From Pseudomonadota bacterium (lineage in GTDB: Bacteria > Pseudomonadota > Alphaproteobacteria > Sphingomonadales > Sphingomonadaceae), in the NCBI GenBank assembly GCA_023418595.1, contig JAEZZI010000030.1, forward strand, positions 124,001 through 188,000: DNA of 64,000 bases, read 5' to 3'. Shown here piece after piece: positions 53,011-61,211 of this stretch (position 1 is its first letter; every line of letters begins with the position of its first letter). The notes under the pieces were generated by a model. It ran no database searches and was not told the DNA's origin. It saw only the letters and a program-made list of their open reading frames with translations. The translations under genes were made by a program, and so were the position numbers.

Positions 53011-53100
53011 GTCATTCCCGCGCAGGCGGGAATCCATATTCTCTGGAGCAGGCCCGGCGCGGCAAAGCCGCGTCGTCGGACGGAGCCTTGCGGCTCCGCC
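53011..53100. repeat. Palindromic repeat and tandem hairpins between rpoA and rplQ
   Basis: gtcattcccgcgcaggcgggaat (53011-53033) is a REP-type hairpin (half of the 'GTCAT...' type). Next to it are two perfect hairpins: CGCGGC-AAA-GCCGCG (53058-53072) and CGGAGCC-TTGC-GGCTCCG (53081-53098). Together they follow the rpoA stop at once. They could attenuate or stabilise the rpoA transcript before rplQ. Confidence 0.75.
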
Positions 53101-53104
53101 GAAC

Positions 53105-54172
53105 TCAGCCCAAAATCTCCTGCTCGAGCTTCTTTGCCATTTCCTCGATATTCTCCGGCGGCCAACCGGGGATTTCCATCCCCAGACGCAGGCCCATCGA
53201 CGACAGCACTTCCTTGATTTCATTGAGCGACTTGCGCCCGAAATTGGGGGTGCGCAACATCTCGGCTTCGGTCTTCTGGACCAGATCGCCGATATAAATG
53301 ATGTTGTCGTTCTTCAGGCAGTTGGCCGAACGCACCGACAGTTCCAGCTCGTCGACCTTCTTCAGAAGGTAACGATTGATCTGCGCGGTATCGCCTGCGG
53401 TCTCGCCACCGGCTGCCGCCGCAGGCGCGCCACCGACCGGAGCCGAACGCGTGACCGCCGAATCGTCGAAGTGGACGAACAGCGCCAGCTGGTCCTGAAG
53501 GATGCGCGCCGCATACGCGATCGCATCCTCGGGGGCCACGGTGCCGTCGGTTTCGACCGAGAGCGTGAGCTTGTCATAGTCGAGGTCCTGACCGACGCGG
53601 GTCGGATCGACCTTGTAGCTGACCTGACGGACCGGCGAGTACAGCGCATCGACCGGGATCAGGCCGATCGGTGCGTCCGCCGGACGGTTCTGAACTGCTG
53701 GTACATAACCCTTGCCGGTGTCGGCGGTCAGTTCCATGTTCAGCGTCGCACCATCGTCGAGGTGACAGATGACCAGGTCGGGGTTCATCACCTCGATATC
53801 GCCCGACACCGCGATGTCGCCCGCCTTGACTTCAGCCGGGCCGGTTGCCGACAGCTGGAGCCGCTTGGGGCCTTCGCCCTGCATCTTCAGTGCGATCTGC
53901 TTCACGTTCAGGACGATGTCGGTGACGTCCTCACGCACACCGGCCAGCGACGAGAATTCGTGCAGCACGTTTTCGATCTTGATCGACGTGACGGCCGCGC
54001 CCTGAAGCGACGACAACAGCACGCGACGCAGCGCATTGCCGAGCGTCAGGCCGAAACCACGCTCCAGCGGTTCGGCGACGAAGGTCGACTTGCGCTTGGG
54101 ATCCCCGCCAGCCTTCTTTTCGAGACCGTTGGGCTTCTTGAGTTCCTGCCAGTTCTTAGCATTGACAGACAC
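53105..54172 (-). CDS. rpoA: DNA-directed RNA polymerase alpha subunit
   Basis: A 355-residue subunit that starts polymerase assembly and contacts activators. N-terminal domain markers FVAEPLERGFGLTLGNALRRVLLSS (long motif, conserved LGNALRR core), IENVLHEF; C-terminal domain LKNDNIIYIGDLV, TPNFGRKSLNEI. The interdomain linker is longer than in E. coli and Ala/Gly-rich (GGAPAAAAGGE). GTG start at 54172 behind AGGGGAA. Part of rpsM-rpsK-rpoA-rplQ. Confidence 0.98.
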   Translation of the reverse strand: MSVNAKNWQELKKPNGLEKKAGGDPKRKSTFVAEPLERGFGLTLGNALRRVLLSSLQGAAVTSIKIENVLHEFSSLAGVREDVTDIVLNVKQIALKMQGEGPKRLQLSATGPAEVKAGDIAVSGDIEVMNPDLVICHLDDGATLNMELTADTGKGYVPAVQNRPADAPIGLIPVDALYSPVRQVSYKVDPTRVGQDLDYDKLTLSVETDGTVAPEDAIAYAARILQDQLALFVHFDDSAVTRSAPVGGAPAAAAGGETAGDTAQINRYLLKKVDELELSVRSANCLKNDNIIYIGDLVQKTEAEMLRTPNFGRKSLNEIKEVLSSMGLRLGMEIPGWPPENIEEMAKKLEQEILG

Positions 54173-54285
54173 GGGCTTCCCCTAGGTTGGGCAGGATTTA
54201 GGGGCCATCCTGCCGGAAACAGCCAAACCGGCCCGCGCAATACCCCGTCCATTGGGCATGCGCGCGCCGGCTTCGAAGACGAAAA

Positions 54286-54675
54286 TCAGACGCGGCGACG
54301 CTTGGACGGGCGAACGCCATTGTGCGGGATCGAGGTGACGTCGCGGATTGACGTGATCTGGAAACCGACAGCCTGGAGCGCGCGAAGCGCCGATTCGCGG
54401 CCCGAACCCGGCCCCTTCACTTCGACTTCCAGCGTGCGGACGCCGTGCTCGGCGGCCTTCTTGCCGGCGTCTTCGGCAGCGACCTGGGCGGCATAGGGGG
54501 TCGACTTGCGCGAACCCTTGAAGCCCATCATGCCGGCCGACGACCACGAAATGGCGTTGCCCTGCGCGTCGGTGATGGTGATCATCGTGTTGTTGAAGCT
54601 GGCGTTCACATGCGCGACGCCAGAGGTGATGTTCTTGCGTTCGCGACGGCGAAGACGCTGCGGTGCTTGTGCCAT
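54286..54675 (-). CDS. rpsK: 30S ribosomal protein S11 (uS11)
   Basis: A 129-residue S11 with VAHVNASFNNTMITITD, SSAGMMGFKGSRKSTPYAAQ and the C-terminal TSIPHNGVRPSKRRRV, all conserved. It binds near the platform and mRNA exit site. ATG 54675. 113 bp upstream of rpoA. Confidence 0.98.
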   Translation of the reverse strand: MAQAPQRLRRRERKNITSGVAHVNASFNNTMITITDAQGNAISWSSAGMMGFKGSRKSTPYAAQVAAEDAGKKAAEHGVRTLEVEVKGPGSGRESALRALQAVGFQITSIRDVTSIPHNGVRPSKRRRV

Positions 54676-54771
54676 TGGATTCTATCCTGACCTGAAATCT
54701 CGTTTGACGGAGAGCGGCGGGCAGTCAGCCTCAAGCCTGTCTCCGACGGAGTAATTAGCGCCCCGCGCTAA

Positions 54772-55140
54772 TTACTTCTTCTTGCCTGCGATCGGCTTCG
54801 CCTTGCCCTTGCGGGTGCGCGCATTGGTGTGCGTGCGCTGGCCGCGAACCGGCAGGCCCTTGCGATGACGCAGGCCGCGATAGCTGGCGAGGTCCATCAG
54901 ACGCTTGATGTTCATCGCGGTCTGGCGACGCAGATCGCCTTCCACGGTGTGGTCCGAATCGATGGTTTCGCGGATCTGGAGGACTTCCTGATCGGTAAGG
55001 TCCTGAACGCGGGCGGTGTCCGCGATCCCCAGCTTCGTGATGATTTCCTTGGCTTTGGTCTGGCCGATGCCGTGGATATACTGAAGCGCGATCAATACGC
55101 GCTTGTTGGTCGGGATGTTAACACCCGCAATACGTGCCAT
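54772..55140 (-). CDS. rpsM: 30S ribosomal protein S13 (uS13)
   Basis: A 122-residue S13: MARIAGVNIPTNKRV, ALQYIHGIG, and the basic tail GQRTHTNARTRKGKAKPIAGKKK are as in the family. It is first in the alpha operon segment (rpsM-rpsK-rpoA-rplQ). Upstream, instead of rpmJ or adk, lies a secreted-protein gene. Confidence 0.98.
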   Translation of the reverse strand: MARIAGVNIPTNKRVLIALQYIHGIGQTKAKEIITKLGIADTARVQDLTDQEVLQIRETIDSDHTVEGDLRRQTAMNIKRLMDLASYRGLRHRKGLPVRGQRTHTNARTRKGKAKPIAGKKK

Positions 55141-55315
55141 GAGCTATTTGTCTCCCAGCTCCACGGGGCGGCATGGCAGCACACCCCATCTCGTCGCGTT
55201 GAACATCCGAAACGCACGACACCGGCGCGCGCGAAAACAGCGCCGCCGGCCAACCGGGTTTCGGAATAGCGGGCTGATAGGCCCACGACGGGAGCGAGTC
55301 AAGCGGTGCGCGGGT

Positions 55316-55939
55316 TCAATAGCCCGATCGCACGCACAGCGTATCCGCAAGATAGACACGCCGGCCCACCGTCTCAAGCGCCTGTCGCGCCGAACCGTTC
55401 CAACCGGCTTGGCGGCAGAACTCATCGGCCCTCTGCTTCGCGCAGGCCGCGGTCGCCGATCCACGCTGACACCCGAGCACCCGCCCCTCACCGCGGATCG
55501 ACGGCGCCGGATAGAATTCGGACGCCATCCCGCGCAGCGACCGGAAATCGCCCGGTGCCTGGCCACCACCGCCGGCGCTTCCCCCCAGCGGCCGCATCGA
55601 TTGAAGCCGCCTCAGCAACCCCAGACGCAGGCCCAGGTCAGGCGTGTCGCGATCGACGGTGATGCAATTGCCACGGTAATTGGTCTCCGGACATAATTGC
55701 CAGGTGCCGCTTCGCACGCGGATCGACCGCACCCCCCAGGCCAGGCGCAGATCGGGCTGGTCGCGCTCCACCGCGACCGCCGGGCCGCGATAAGTGCTGT
55801 CGCGATAGATGGTTGCCTCGGCTCGCTGCCCCCCCGGTGGCCAGCGGCGCTCGTCCTGATCCTGCGCAACCGCTACACCCGCCGCCAGCACCGCGACGCC
55901 CGTCGCAACCAACGCCCACCGTGCAGAAGCCGAAACCAT
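55316..55939 (-). CDS. Secreted beta/gamma-crystallin-like protein
   Basis: A 207-residue exported protein. The signal peptide runs to about GVAVAQ (residue 26). Two Greek-key-like repeats follow: ATIYRDSTYRGPAVAVERDQPDL and CPETNYRGNCITVDRDTPDLG, each with the YRG.xxxV pattern of beta/gamma crystallins, which often bind calcium. After a Gly-rich hinge, a C-terminal part with four Cys (GCQRG, ACAKQR, FCRQAG, LCVRSG) is probably disulfide-bonded. ATG 55939 has GGGAGG before it. Between rpsM and the SRPBCC gene, inside a ribosomal operon. Function unknown. Confidence 0.83.
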   Translation of the reverse strand: MVSASARWALVATGVAVLAAGVAVAQDQDERRWPPGGQRAEATIYRDSTYRGPAVAVERDQPDLRLAWGVRSIRVRSGTWQLCPETNYRGNCITVDRDTPDLGLRLGLLRRLQSMRPLGGSAGGGGQAPGDFRSLRGMASEFYPAPSIRGEGRVLGCQRGSATAACAKQRADEFCRQAGWNGSARQALETVGRRVYLADTLCVRSGY

Positions 55940-56026
55940 CGACGCCTCCCTTGCCAGCACGAGACCGGCTGGTCCCCCGCCTATGTCGCGCAAAGGGTCT
56001 GCCTATCCGGCGAGTCGGTCAAGCGA

Positions 56027-56545
56027 TCAATCGTCCGCCTCTGCGGCACGCTTCAACCCCGCCGCCTGTTCGCCGATGACACCATCGACCAGCGGCGAGA
56101 GCTTGGCCGTATCCATGCCGGTGTAGCCGCTGACGACATAGCGCACGACCAGCGCGGTGTCTTGCCCTTCGCCCGTCATCTCGAAACTCAGCGTGCCCGT
56201 CACCGCCCCCTGTTGCAGCGGCCCCAGCGCGCCCGACAGCCGGAGCAGCTTGTTCGGCGCGACATGGATCACGCGCGCATGTTCCGCCCCGCCGCCATCG
56301 GGCAGTGCCTCGCAGAAACACCCGCCTGGCCGCATCGCCATCGACAGGTTGGCGGCATCCCCCGACCAGCTATGCGCTTTCGACCACCAGCGCGAAGGTT
56401 CCGACAACACGCGCCATACCGCATCGGGCGCGGCGGCCACGGTCAGCTTGTGTTCGACGACGAAGGTCGATCCCTTGACCTTCACGACCTCGGCGGACGC
56501 CGGTGCGGTTGCGAGCAATGCCGGGATTACGAGTGCCAGGCGCAT
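56027..56545 (-). CDS. Secreted SRPBCC (START-like) protein
   Basis: A 172-residue protein with a signal peptide (MRLALVIPALLATAPASA) and an SRPBCC/polyketide-cyclase-like fold: VEHKLTVAAAPDAVWRVLSEPSRWW opens it and the long C-terminal helix is near SPLVDGVIGEQ. Such folds hold hydrophobic ligands; none can be named. ATG 56545 follows GGTGGAG. It is 87 bp before the crystallin-like gene and, with it, separates adk from rpsM. Confidence 0.85.
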   Translation of the reverse strand: MRLALVIPALLATAPASAEVVKVKGSTFVVEHKLTVAAAPDAVWRVLSEPSRWWSKAHSWSGDAANLSMAMRPGGCFCEALPDGGGAEHARVIHVAPNKLLRLSGALGPLQQGAVTGTLSFEMTGEGQDTALVVRYVVSGYTGMDTAKLSPLVDGVIGEQAAGLKRAAEADD

Positions 56546-56603
56546 GTTCTCCACCCTTTTTCCGATATGCGACAAGCCTATCACAATCGCGCCACCCGAC
56601 ACC

Positions 56604-56680
56604 CGTTCGTTTCGAGCAAAGTCGAGAAACGTATCGCACCGGTTGGACAACGTTTCTCAGCTTTGCTCGAAACGAACGGG
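56604..56680. repeat. Palindromic repeat, 'CGTTTCGAGCGAAGTCGAGAAACG' family
   Basis: Arms cgttcgtttcgagcaaagtc and gctttgctcgaaacgaacgg. Copy of 17527-17602. It sits directly next to another repeat (56694-56772). Confidence 0.84.
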
Positions 56681-56693
56681 TAGTTGACCCCTG

Positions 56694-56772
56694 TGCGCTC
56701 CCGCGAAGGCGGGAGCCCAGAGCAAAAGGGTACTAGCATCCGCGACCCTGGGCTCCCGCCTTCGCGGGAGCA
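56694..56772. repeat. Palindromic repeat, 'GCTCCCGCgaaGGCGGGAGC' family
   Basis: cgctcccgcgaaggcgggagcccag at the left and ctgggctcccgccttcgcgggagca at the right: two hairpins that also pair with each other. It lies between adk and the SRPBCC gene. A degenerate relative may be present at about 50199-50262. Confidence 0.8.
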
Positions 56773-56812
56773 CGGTCATTTTATCAAAATGTCGGCGCTT
56801 TGCGGACAGCCC

Positions 56813-57475
56813 TCAAACCGGGCGCGGTTCGCGTTCCAGGATCGCTTCGATCGCGCCCGACACATGGTCGATGTCCGCCATGCCGTCGACATGCTGGACG
56901 ATTCCGCGCGCTTCGTAGATCGGCAGGATCGGCGCGGTTTTGGCGCGATATTCGGCCATGCGGGTGCGGACGGTCTCGGCATTGTCGTCGGGACGGCGCT
57001 TGAACTCGTGCGAGCCGCATTTGTCGCACATGCCATCGACCTTGGGCAGTTTGTAACGATCGTGATAGCCCGCGCCGCAATTCGCGCAGGTGAAGCGCCC
57101 GGTCACACGGTCGACCAGCGCTTCCTCATCGACCACCAGTTCGATGACGTGATGCAGGCTGCGCCCCCGATCCGCGAGCAGCCCGTCGAGCGATACCGCC
57201 TGCGCTTCGGTGCGCGGATAGCCGTCGAAGATCACGCCGGTCTCCGGCGCCAGCGCGTCGAGCGCTTCGCCGATGATCCCCGACACGATCTCGTCGGACA
57301 CGAGTTGCCCCGCCTCCATCACCGCCTTGGCCTTCTGGCCCGTCGGCGTTCCTGCCTTGACCGCGGCGCGCAGCATGTCGCCAGTGGACAGCTGGACCAT
57401 GCCGCGTTCGCTGACCAGACGGCTGGCCTGGGTGCCCTTGCCCGCACCCGGCGGTCCCAGCAGGATGATGTTCAA
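56813..57475 (-). CDS. adk: Adenylate kinase
   Basis: A 220-residue long-form kinase (ATP + AMP = 2 ADP). P-loop LLGPPGAGKGTQ at the N-terminus, the AMP-binding STGDMLRA, FDGYPRTEAQA, and a LID domain with four zinc Cys (FTCANCGAGYH and MCDKCGS). The start is TTG 57475 behind GAGGGG; the N-terminus MNIILLGPPGAG is complete with it. Follows secY by 46 bp, the classic spc-operon position. Confidence 0.97.
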   Translation of the reverse strand: MNIILLGPPGAGKGTQASRLVSERGMVQLSTGDMLRAAVKAGTPTGQKAKAVMEAGQLVSDEIVSGIIGEALDALAPETGVIFDGYPRTEAQAVSLDGLLADRGRSLHHVIELVVDEEALVDRVTGRFTCANCGAGYHDRYKLPKVDGMCDKCGSHEFKRRPDDNAETVRTRMAEYRAKTAPILPIYEARGIVQHVDGMADIDHVSGAIEAILEREPRPV

Positions 57476-57521
57476 CGCGCTTGCCCCTCTTCGCCCTGGC
57501 CCGATCCGCCGGTCGCCCGCA

Positions 57522-58892
57522 TCAGCGGACGCGGTTGCCGCCCTTCAGCTTCGCCTTCTTGATCAGGTCGCCATACTGGTGCGCCAGCAGGTGCGACTGG
57601 ATCTGCGTCACCGTGTCCATCGTTACGTTGACGACGATCAGAAGGCTAGTGCCGCCGAGATAGAAGGGGATCGCCATCGCCGACACCAGATATTCGGGCA
57701 CGAGACAAATGAAGGTCAGATAGGCCGCACCGACCACCGTGATCCGCGTCAGCACGTAATCGAGATAATTCTCGGTATTCTTGCCAGGACGGATGCCGGG
57801 GATGAACCCGCCATGCTTTTTCAGGTTTTCCGCGGTTTCCTCCGGGTTGAACACAACCGCGGTGTAGAAGAAGCAGAAGAAGATAATGCCTGCGCCGTAC
57901 AGCGCCATGTAGAGCGGCTGGCCGTGCGCCAGATACTGGTTCATCCCGATCAGGAAGCTGCCCCAGGTCGAATCCGCCTGGCTGGCGTCCTGCCCTGCGA
58001 ACTGGCTGATCGTCAGCGGCATCAACAGCAGCGACGATGCGAAGATCGGCGGGATCACGCCTGCGGTGTTGATCTTGAGCGGCAGATGGCTGCGCTCGGC
58101 CTGAACGCCGCGCTGGGTCTGGCGCTTGGGATACTGGATCAGGATGCGGCGCTGGGCGCGCTCCATGAAGCAGATGAACAGGATCAGGCCAACGACCGCA
58201 ACGCCGATCAGCGCCAGGCTGATCGCGCTGATGCCGCCCGAACGACCGCTTTCGAACAATTGAACCAGAGTCGTCGGCAGATGGGCGACGATGCCCGCCA
58301 TGATGATGAGGCTGATCCCGTTGCCGACGCCGCGGCTGGTGATCTGCTCACCCAGCCACATCAGGAACATGGTACCGCCGACCAGCGAAATGACGCAGCC
58401 GATGCGGAACAGCATTCCCGGCTGGATCACCGCCTGCGCGCCTGCGGAAGCGCCGAACGCCTCCAGGCCGACGGCGATGAAATAACCCTGGATCGCGGTC
58501 AGACCGACCGTGCCGTAACGGGTATATTGGTTGAGCTTCTTGCGCCCCGCTTCGCCTTCCTTCTTGATGGCGGCAAGTTGGGGGGAAAGGCTGGTCGCGA
58601 GCTGCACCACGATCGACGCGGTGATGTACGGCATCACGCCCAGCGCGATCACCGACATGCGCTCGAGCGCACCGCCCGAGAAGGTATTGAAGAAATCGAG
58701 GACACCGCCCTGGGTCTGCTGCGCGAGCAGGTTCAACTGGGTCGGGTCGATGCCGGGCAGCGGCACATAGCTGAGCAACCGAAAGATGACGAGCGCACCC
58801 AGCGTGAACCAAAGGCGCTTTTTCAGCTCGGTCGCCTTGCCGAATTTCGACAAGTTGAGGTTGGTTGCCATATTATCGGCTGCGGATGCCAT
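57522..58892 (-). CDS. secY: Preprotein translocase channel subunit SecY
   Basis: A 456-residue ten-helix channel, partner of SecA. The start MASAADNMATNLNLSKF, plug region VPLPGIDPTQL, and the cytoplasmic loop with RQTQRGVQAERSHLPLKINTAGVIPPIFA-type sequence (RQTQRG, LPLKINTAGVIPP) are characteristic; GGFIPGIRPGKNTENYL is the conserved late loop. ATG 58892. Between rplO and adk, as in the spc operon. Confidence 0.98.
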   Translation of the reverse strand: MASAADNMATNLNLSKFGKATELKKRLWFTLGALVIFRLLSYVPLPGIDPTQLNLLAQQTQGGVLDFFNTFSGGALERMSVIALGVMPYITASIVVQLATSLSPQLAAIKKEGEAGRKKLNQYTRYGTVGLTAIQGYFIAVGLEAFGASAGAQAVIQPGMLFRIGCVISLVGGTMFLMWLGEQITSRGVGNGISLIIMAGIVAHLPTTLVQLFESGRSGGISAISLALIGVAVVGLILFICFMERAQRRILIQYPKRQTQRGVQAERSHLPLKINTAGVIPPIFASSLLLMPLTISQFAGQDASQADSTWGSFLIGMNQYLAHGQPLYMALYGAGIIFFCFFYTAVVFNPEETAENLKKHGGFIPGIRPGKNTENYLDYVLTRITVVGAAYLTFICLVPEYLVSAMAIPFYLGGTSLLIVVNVTMDTVTQIQSHLLAHQYGDLIKKAKLKGGNRVR

Positions 58893-59022
58893 GTGCGTAA
58901 TCGTCCCGGAAACAAAAGCGGCGGAGATGCGTTACCCGCGCCCCCGCCGCCCATATAGGGGTCTTGCCAAGCTTGTCTAAGGGGCTTTTCGACAAAGCCC
59001 GCTTTCTCGGCCAAACCAAATC

Positions 59023-59124
59023 CGTTCGTGTCGAGCGAAGTCGAGACACATTTTCGAGCGAAGCGAGAACTCAATGCCTCGACTACGCTCGGCAGCGGTT
59101 CTCGACTTCGCTCGAACAGATCGG
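59023..59124. repeat. Compound palindromic repeat, 'CGTTTCGAGCGAAGTCGAG' family
   Basis: cgttcgtgtcgagcgaagtcgag, an inner ttcgagcgaagcgag, then ctcgactacgctcgg and ctcgacttcgctcgaac: several nested arms, more complex than the copies at 17527-17602 and 56604-56680. Lies between rplO and secY. Confidence 0.78.
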
Positions 59125-59135
59125 GCTAAGGCTGA

Positions 59136-59693
59136 TCAGGCCTTCTTGGCGGCCTTCTGCTTGGCTTCCTTGTCGGCGATGCGCGCTTCGCGGGCCTTGC
59201 CGTTCTTGGCTGCCGCCTTTTCGGCTGCCGGCGTCACCTTGATGATCTCGACCGAACCGCCAGCCTTTTCGACCGCTTCGATCGCGCCCTTCGACGCGCC
59301 TGCGACGACGAACTTCAGCTTGGCCGAAATCTCGCCCTTGCCGAGCAGGCGGACGCCGTCCTTGCCGCCGCGTGCGACACCAGCGGCCTGCAGCGCCGCG
59401 TGGTCGATCGTCGCGCCCTTGTCGAGCGTGCCTGCATCGACCAGCTTCTGGATCGCGCCCAGGTTCACCTCGGCATAATCCTTGGCGAAGATGTTGTTGA
59501 AGCCGCGCTTCGGCAGCCGCATGTGGAGCGGCATCTGGCCGCCTTCGAAGCCGTTGATGGCGACGCCGCCACGGCTCTTCTGACCCTTTTGGCCGCGACC
59601 TGCGGTCTTGCCCAGGCCCGAGCCGATGCCGCGTCCGACGCGCACCCGGCCCTTGCGGGCGCCATCATTGTCACGGATTTCGTTGAGTTTCAT
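59136..59693 (-). CDS. rplO: 50S ribosomal protein L15 (uL15)
   Basis: A 185-residue L15: VGRGIGSGLGKTAGRGQKGQKSR and NGFEGGQMPLHMRLPKRGF (family-typical pieces) near the N-terminus. The last ~40 residues are a Lys/Ala-rich extension beyond the E. coli length of 144. ATG 59693 gives MKLNEIRD; a GTG nine bases earlier is possible. Confidence 0.97.
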   Translation of the reverse strand: MKLNEIRDNDGARKGRVRVGRGIGSGLGKTAGRGQKGQKSRGGVAINGFEGGQMPLHMRLPKRGFNNIFAKDYAEVNLGAIQKLVDAGTLDKGATIDHAALQAAGVARGGKDGVRLLGKGEISAKLKFVVAGASKGAIEAVEKAGGSVEIIKVTPAAEKAAAKNGKAREARIADKEAKQKAAKKA

Positions 59694-59811
59694 GGTCTGC
59701 ACTCGCTTTCGCTTTGTTCGCGCTGATAAAATGAGGAAGGGGGCCGCATAGCCCCCTCCCCCGTATCTGTCACCTGGTATCTGCCGCCTGGCAAACCGTC
59801 TTTTGTCAGAC

Positions 59812-59894
59812 CGTCACCCCAGCGAACGCTGGGGTATCGTGCCCGAAAGGGCGCGCTCGCGGCCTGATATCCCGGCTTTAGCCGGGATGACGGG
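59812..59894. repeat. Palindromic repeat, 'GTCATcCCAGCgaaaGCTGGG' family
   Basis: Left ccccagcgaacgctgggg, right tcccggctttagccggga, edges cgtcac and gatgacggg, with gcgcgctcgc in the middle. It splits rpmD from rplO within the spc operon. Confidence 0.84.
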
Positions 59895-59907
59895 ACGATC
59901 GAAGGAG

Positions 59908-60102
59908 TTAACCCTCGACCGACACCATGTGTGCAACCTTACGGATCATGCCGCGCACCTCGGGGGTGTCCTTCAGCTCGACCGTCTTGTGCATCTTGTT
60001 GAGGCCCAGGCCGATCAGCGTCGCGCGCTGATCTTCGGTGCGGCGAATGGGCGAACCCGTCTGGGTCACCTTCACCGTGCCGGCTGCTTCTTTCTTAGCC
60101 AT
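59908..60102 (-). CDS. rpmD: 50S ribosomal protein L30 (uL30)
   Basis: A 64-residue L30 with VKVTQTGSPIRRTEDQR, LGLNKMHKTVELKDTPEVRGMI (core GLNKM, DTPEVRGM). Normal size. ATG 60102, 20 bp after rpsE. Confidence 0.97.
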   Translation of the reverse strand: MAKKEAAGTVKVTQTGSPIRRTEDQRATLIGLGLNKMHKTVELKDTPEVRGMIRKVAHMVSVEG

Positions 60103-60122
60103 TATCGCTTACTCCGCGCCGG

Positions 60123-60851
60123 TTATTCAGCGATTGCTGCTGCGTCCGCCTCGGCGGTCTGCGAACCACCGCGGCCGAGCAGGTCGGCGATCTTCTTGCC
60201 ACGACGCTGCGCGACCGACTTCGGCGAGGTCTGCTCGCCAAGCGCTTCGAAGGTCGCACGGATCATGTTGTAGGGGTTCGACGTACCGACCGACTTGGTC
60301 ACCACGTCCGCGACGCCCAGCGATTCGAAGATGGCGCGCATCGGGCCGCCCGCGATGATGCCGGTGCCCGGAGGCGCCGTGCGGACGGTCACGCGACCCG
60401 CACCGAAATGGCCGTTGCCATCGTGATGCAGCGTGCGGCCTTCCTTCAGCGGAATGCGGACCATCGCCTTCTTGGCAGCCGCCGTCGCCTTCGAAATGGC
60501 TTCCGGCACTTCGCGTGCCTTGCCATGACCGAAGCCTGCACGGCCCTTGCCGTCGCCGACGACGACCAGAGCTGCAAAGCCGAAGCGCTTGCCGCCCTTC
60601 ACGGTCTTCGAAACGCGGTTGATGTGGACCAGCTTTTCGATCAGCTCTTCGCCGCCATCGTCCGGGCCGCCGCGACGATTGTCGCGTCCACCACGATTGT
60701 CACGACCGCCGCGACCGCGATTGTCGCCGCCGGGGCCGCCACGACCGCGGCCACCACGGGGGCCACGGCCCTGCGGAGCGCCCGCATCGGGTGCGCCCGG
60801 TGCTGCACCGGTGGTTTCCGCAGGCGCGGTCTGGTTGTTTTCGTCAGCCAT
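60123..60851 (-). CDS. rpsE: 30S ribosomal protein S5 (uS5) with RGG-rich N-terminal extension
   Basis: A 242-residue S5. The core from about residue 68 is normal: HINRVSKTVKGGKRFGF, VVVGDGKGRAGFGHGKA, GIIAGGPMRAIFE, NPYNMIRATFEAL. Before it are about 65 residues of low complexity: an acidic/Pro/Ala start and then repeated RGG, GRGG and DNRGGR units (about residues 28-65), an RNA-binding type of sequence. E. coli S5 is 167 residues. ATG 60851 follows rplR by 3 bp. Confidence 0.97.
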   Translation of the reverse strand: MADENNQTAPAETTGAAPGAPDAGAPQGRGPRGGRGRGGPGGDNRGRGGRDNRGGRDNRRGGPDDGGEELIEKLVHINRVSKTVKGGKRFGFAALVVVGDGKGRAGFGHGKAREVPEAISKATAAAKKAMVRIPLKEGRTLHHDGNGHFGAGRVTVRTAPPGTGIIAGGPMRAIFESLGVADVVTKSVGTSNPYNMIRATFEALGEQTSPKSVAQRRGKKIADLLGRGGSQTAEADAAAIAE

Positions 60852-60854
60852 GCC

Positions 60855-61211
60855 TTAAAACTCCAATCCGCCTTCGCGCGCCGCATCCGCCAGCGCCTTG
60901 ACGCGACCGTGGAACAGGAAACCGCCACGATCGAACACGACCTGCGTCACGCCGGCCTTCTTCGCGGCTTCCGCCACGCGCTTGCCGACTTCGGCGGCTG
61001 CTTCCTTGTTCGCGCCCGCCTTGCCGCGCACGTCCTTGTCCAGCGTCGATGCGGCGGCAAGCGTCTTGCCTTCCGCGTCGTCGATGATCTGGGCATAGAT
61101 GTGCTGGCCCGAACGGTGCACCGAAAGCCGCGGACGGCCCGATCCACGCGCACGAAGCGCGGTACGATTGCGGCGACGCCGCTTCTCGAAGAGTGAGAGA
61201 CCCTTGGTCAT
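60855..61211 (-). CDS. rplR: 50S ribosomal protein L18 (uL18)
   Basis: A 118-residue 5S rRNA-binding protein: RRRNRTALRARGSGRPRLSVHRS at the start, QIIDDAEGKTLAAASTLD, VVFDRGGFLFHGRVKALADAAREGGL at the end (family-typical pieces). Its ATG shares a base with the rplF stop. Confidence 0.97.
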   Translation of the reverse strand: MTKGLSLFEKRRRRNRTALRARGSGRPRLSVHRSGQHIYAQIIDDAEGKTLAAASTLDKDVRGKAGANKEAAAEVGKRVAEAAKKAGVTQVVFDRGGFLFHGRVKALADAAREGGLEF

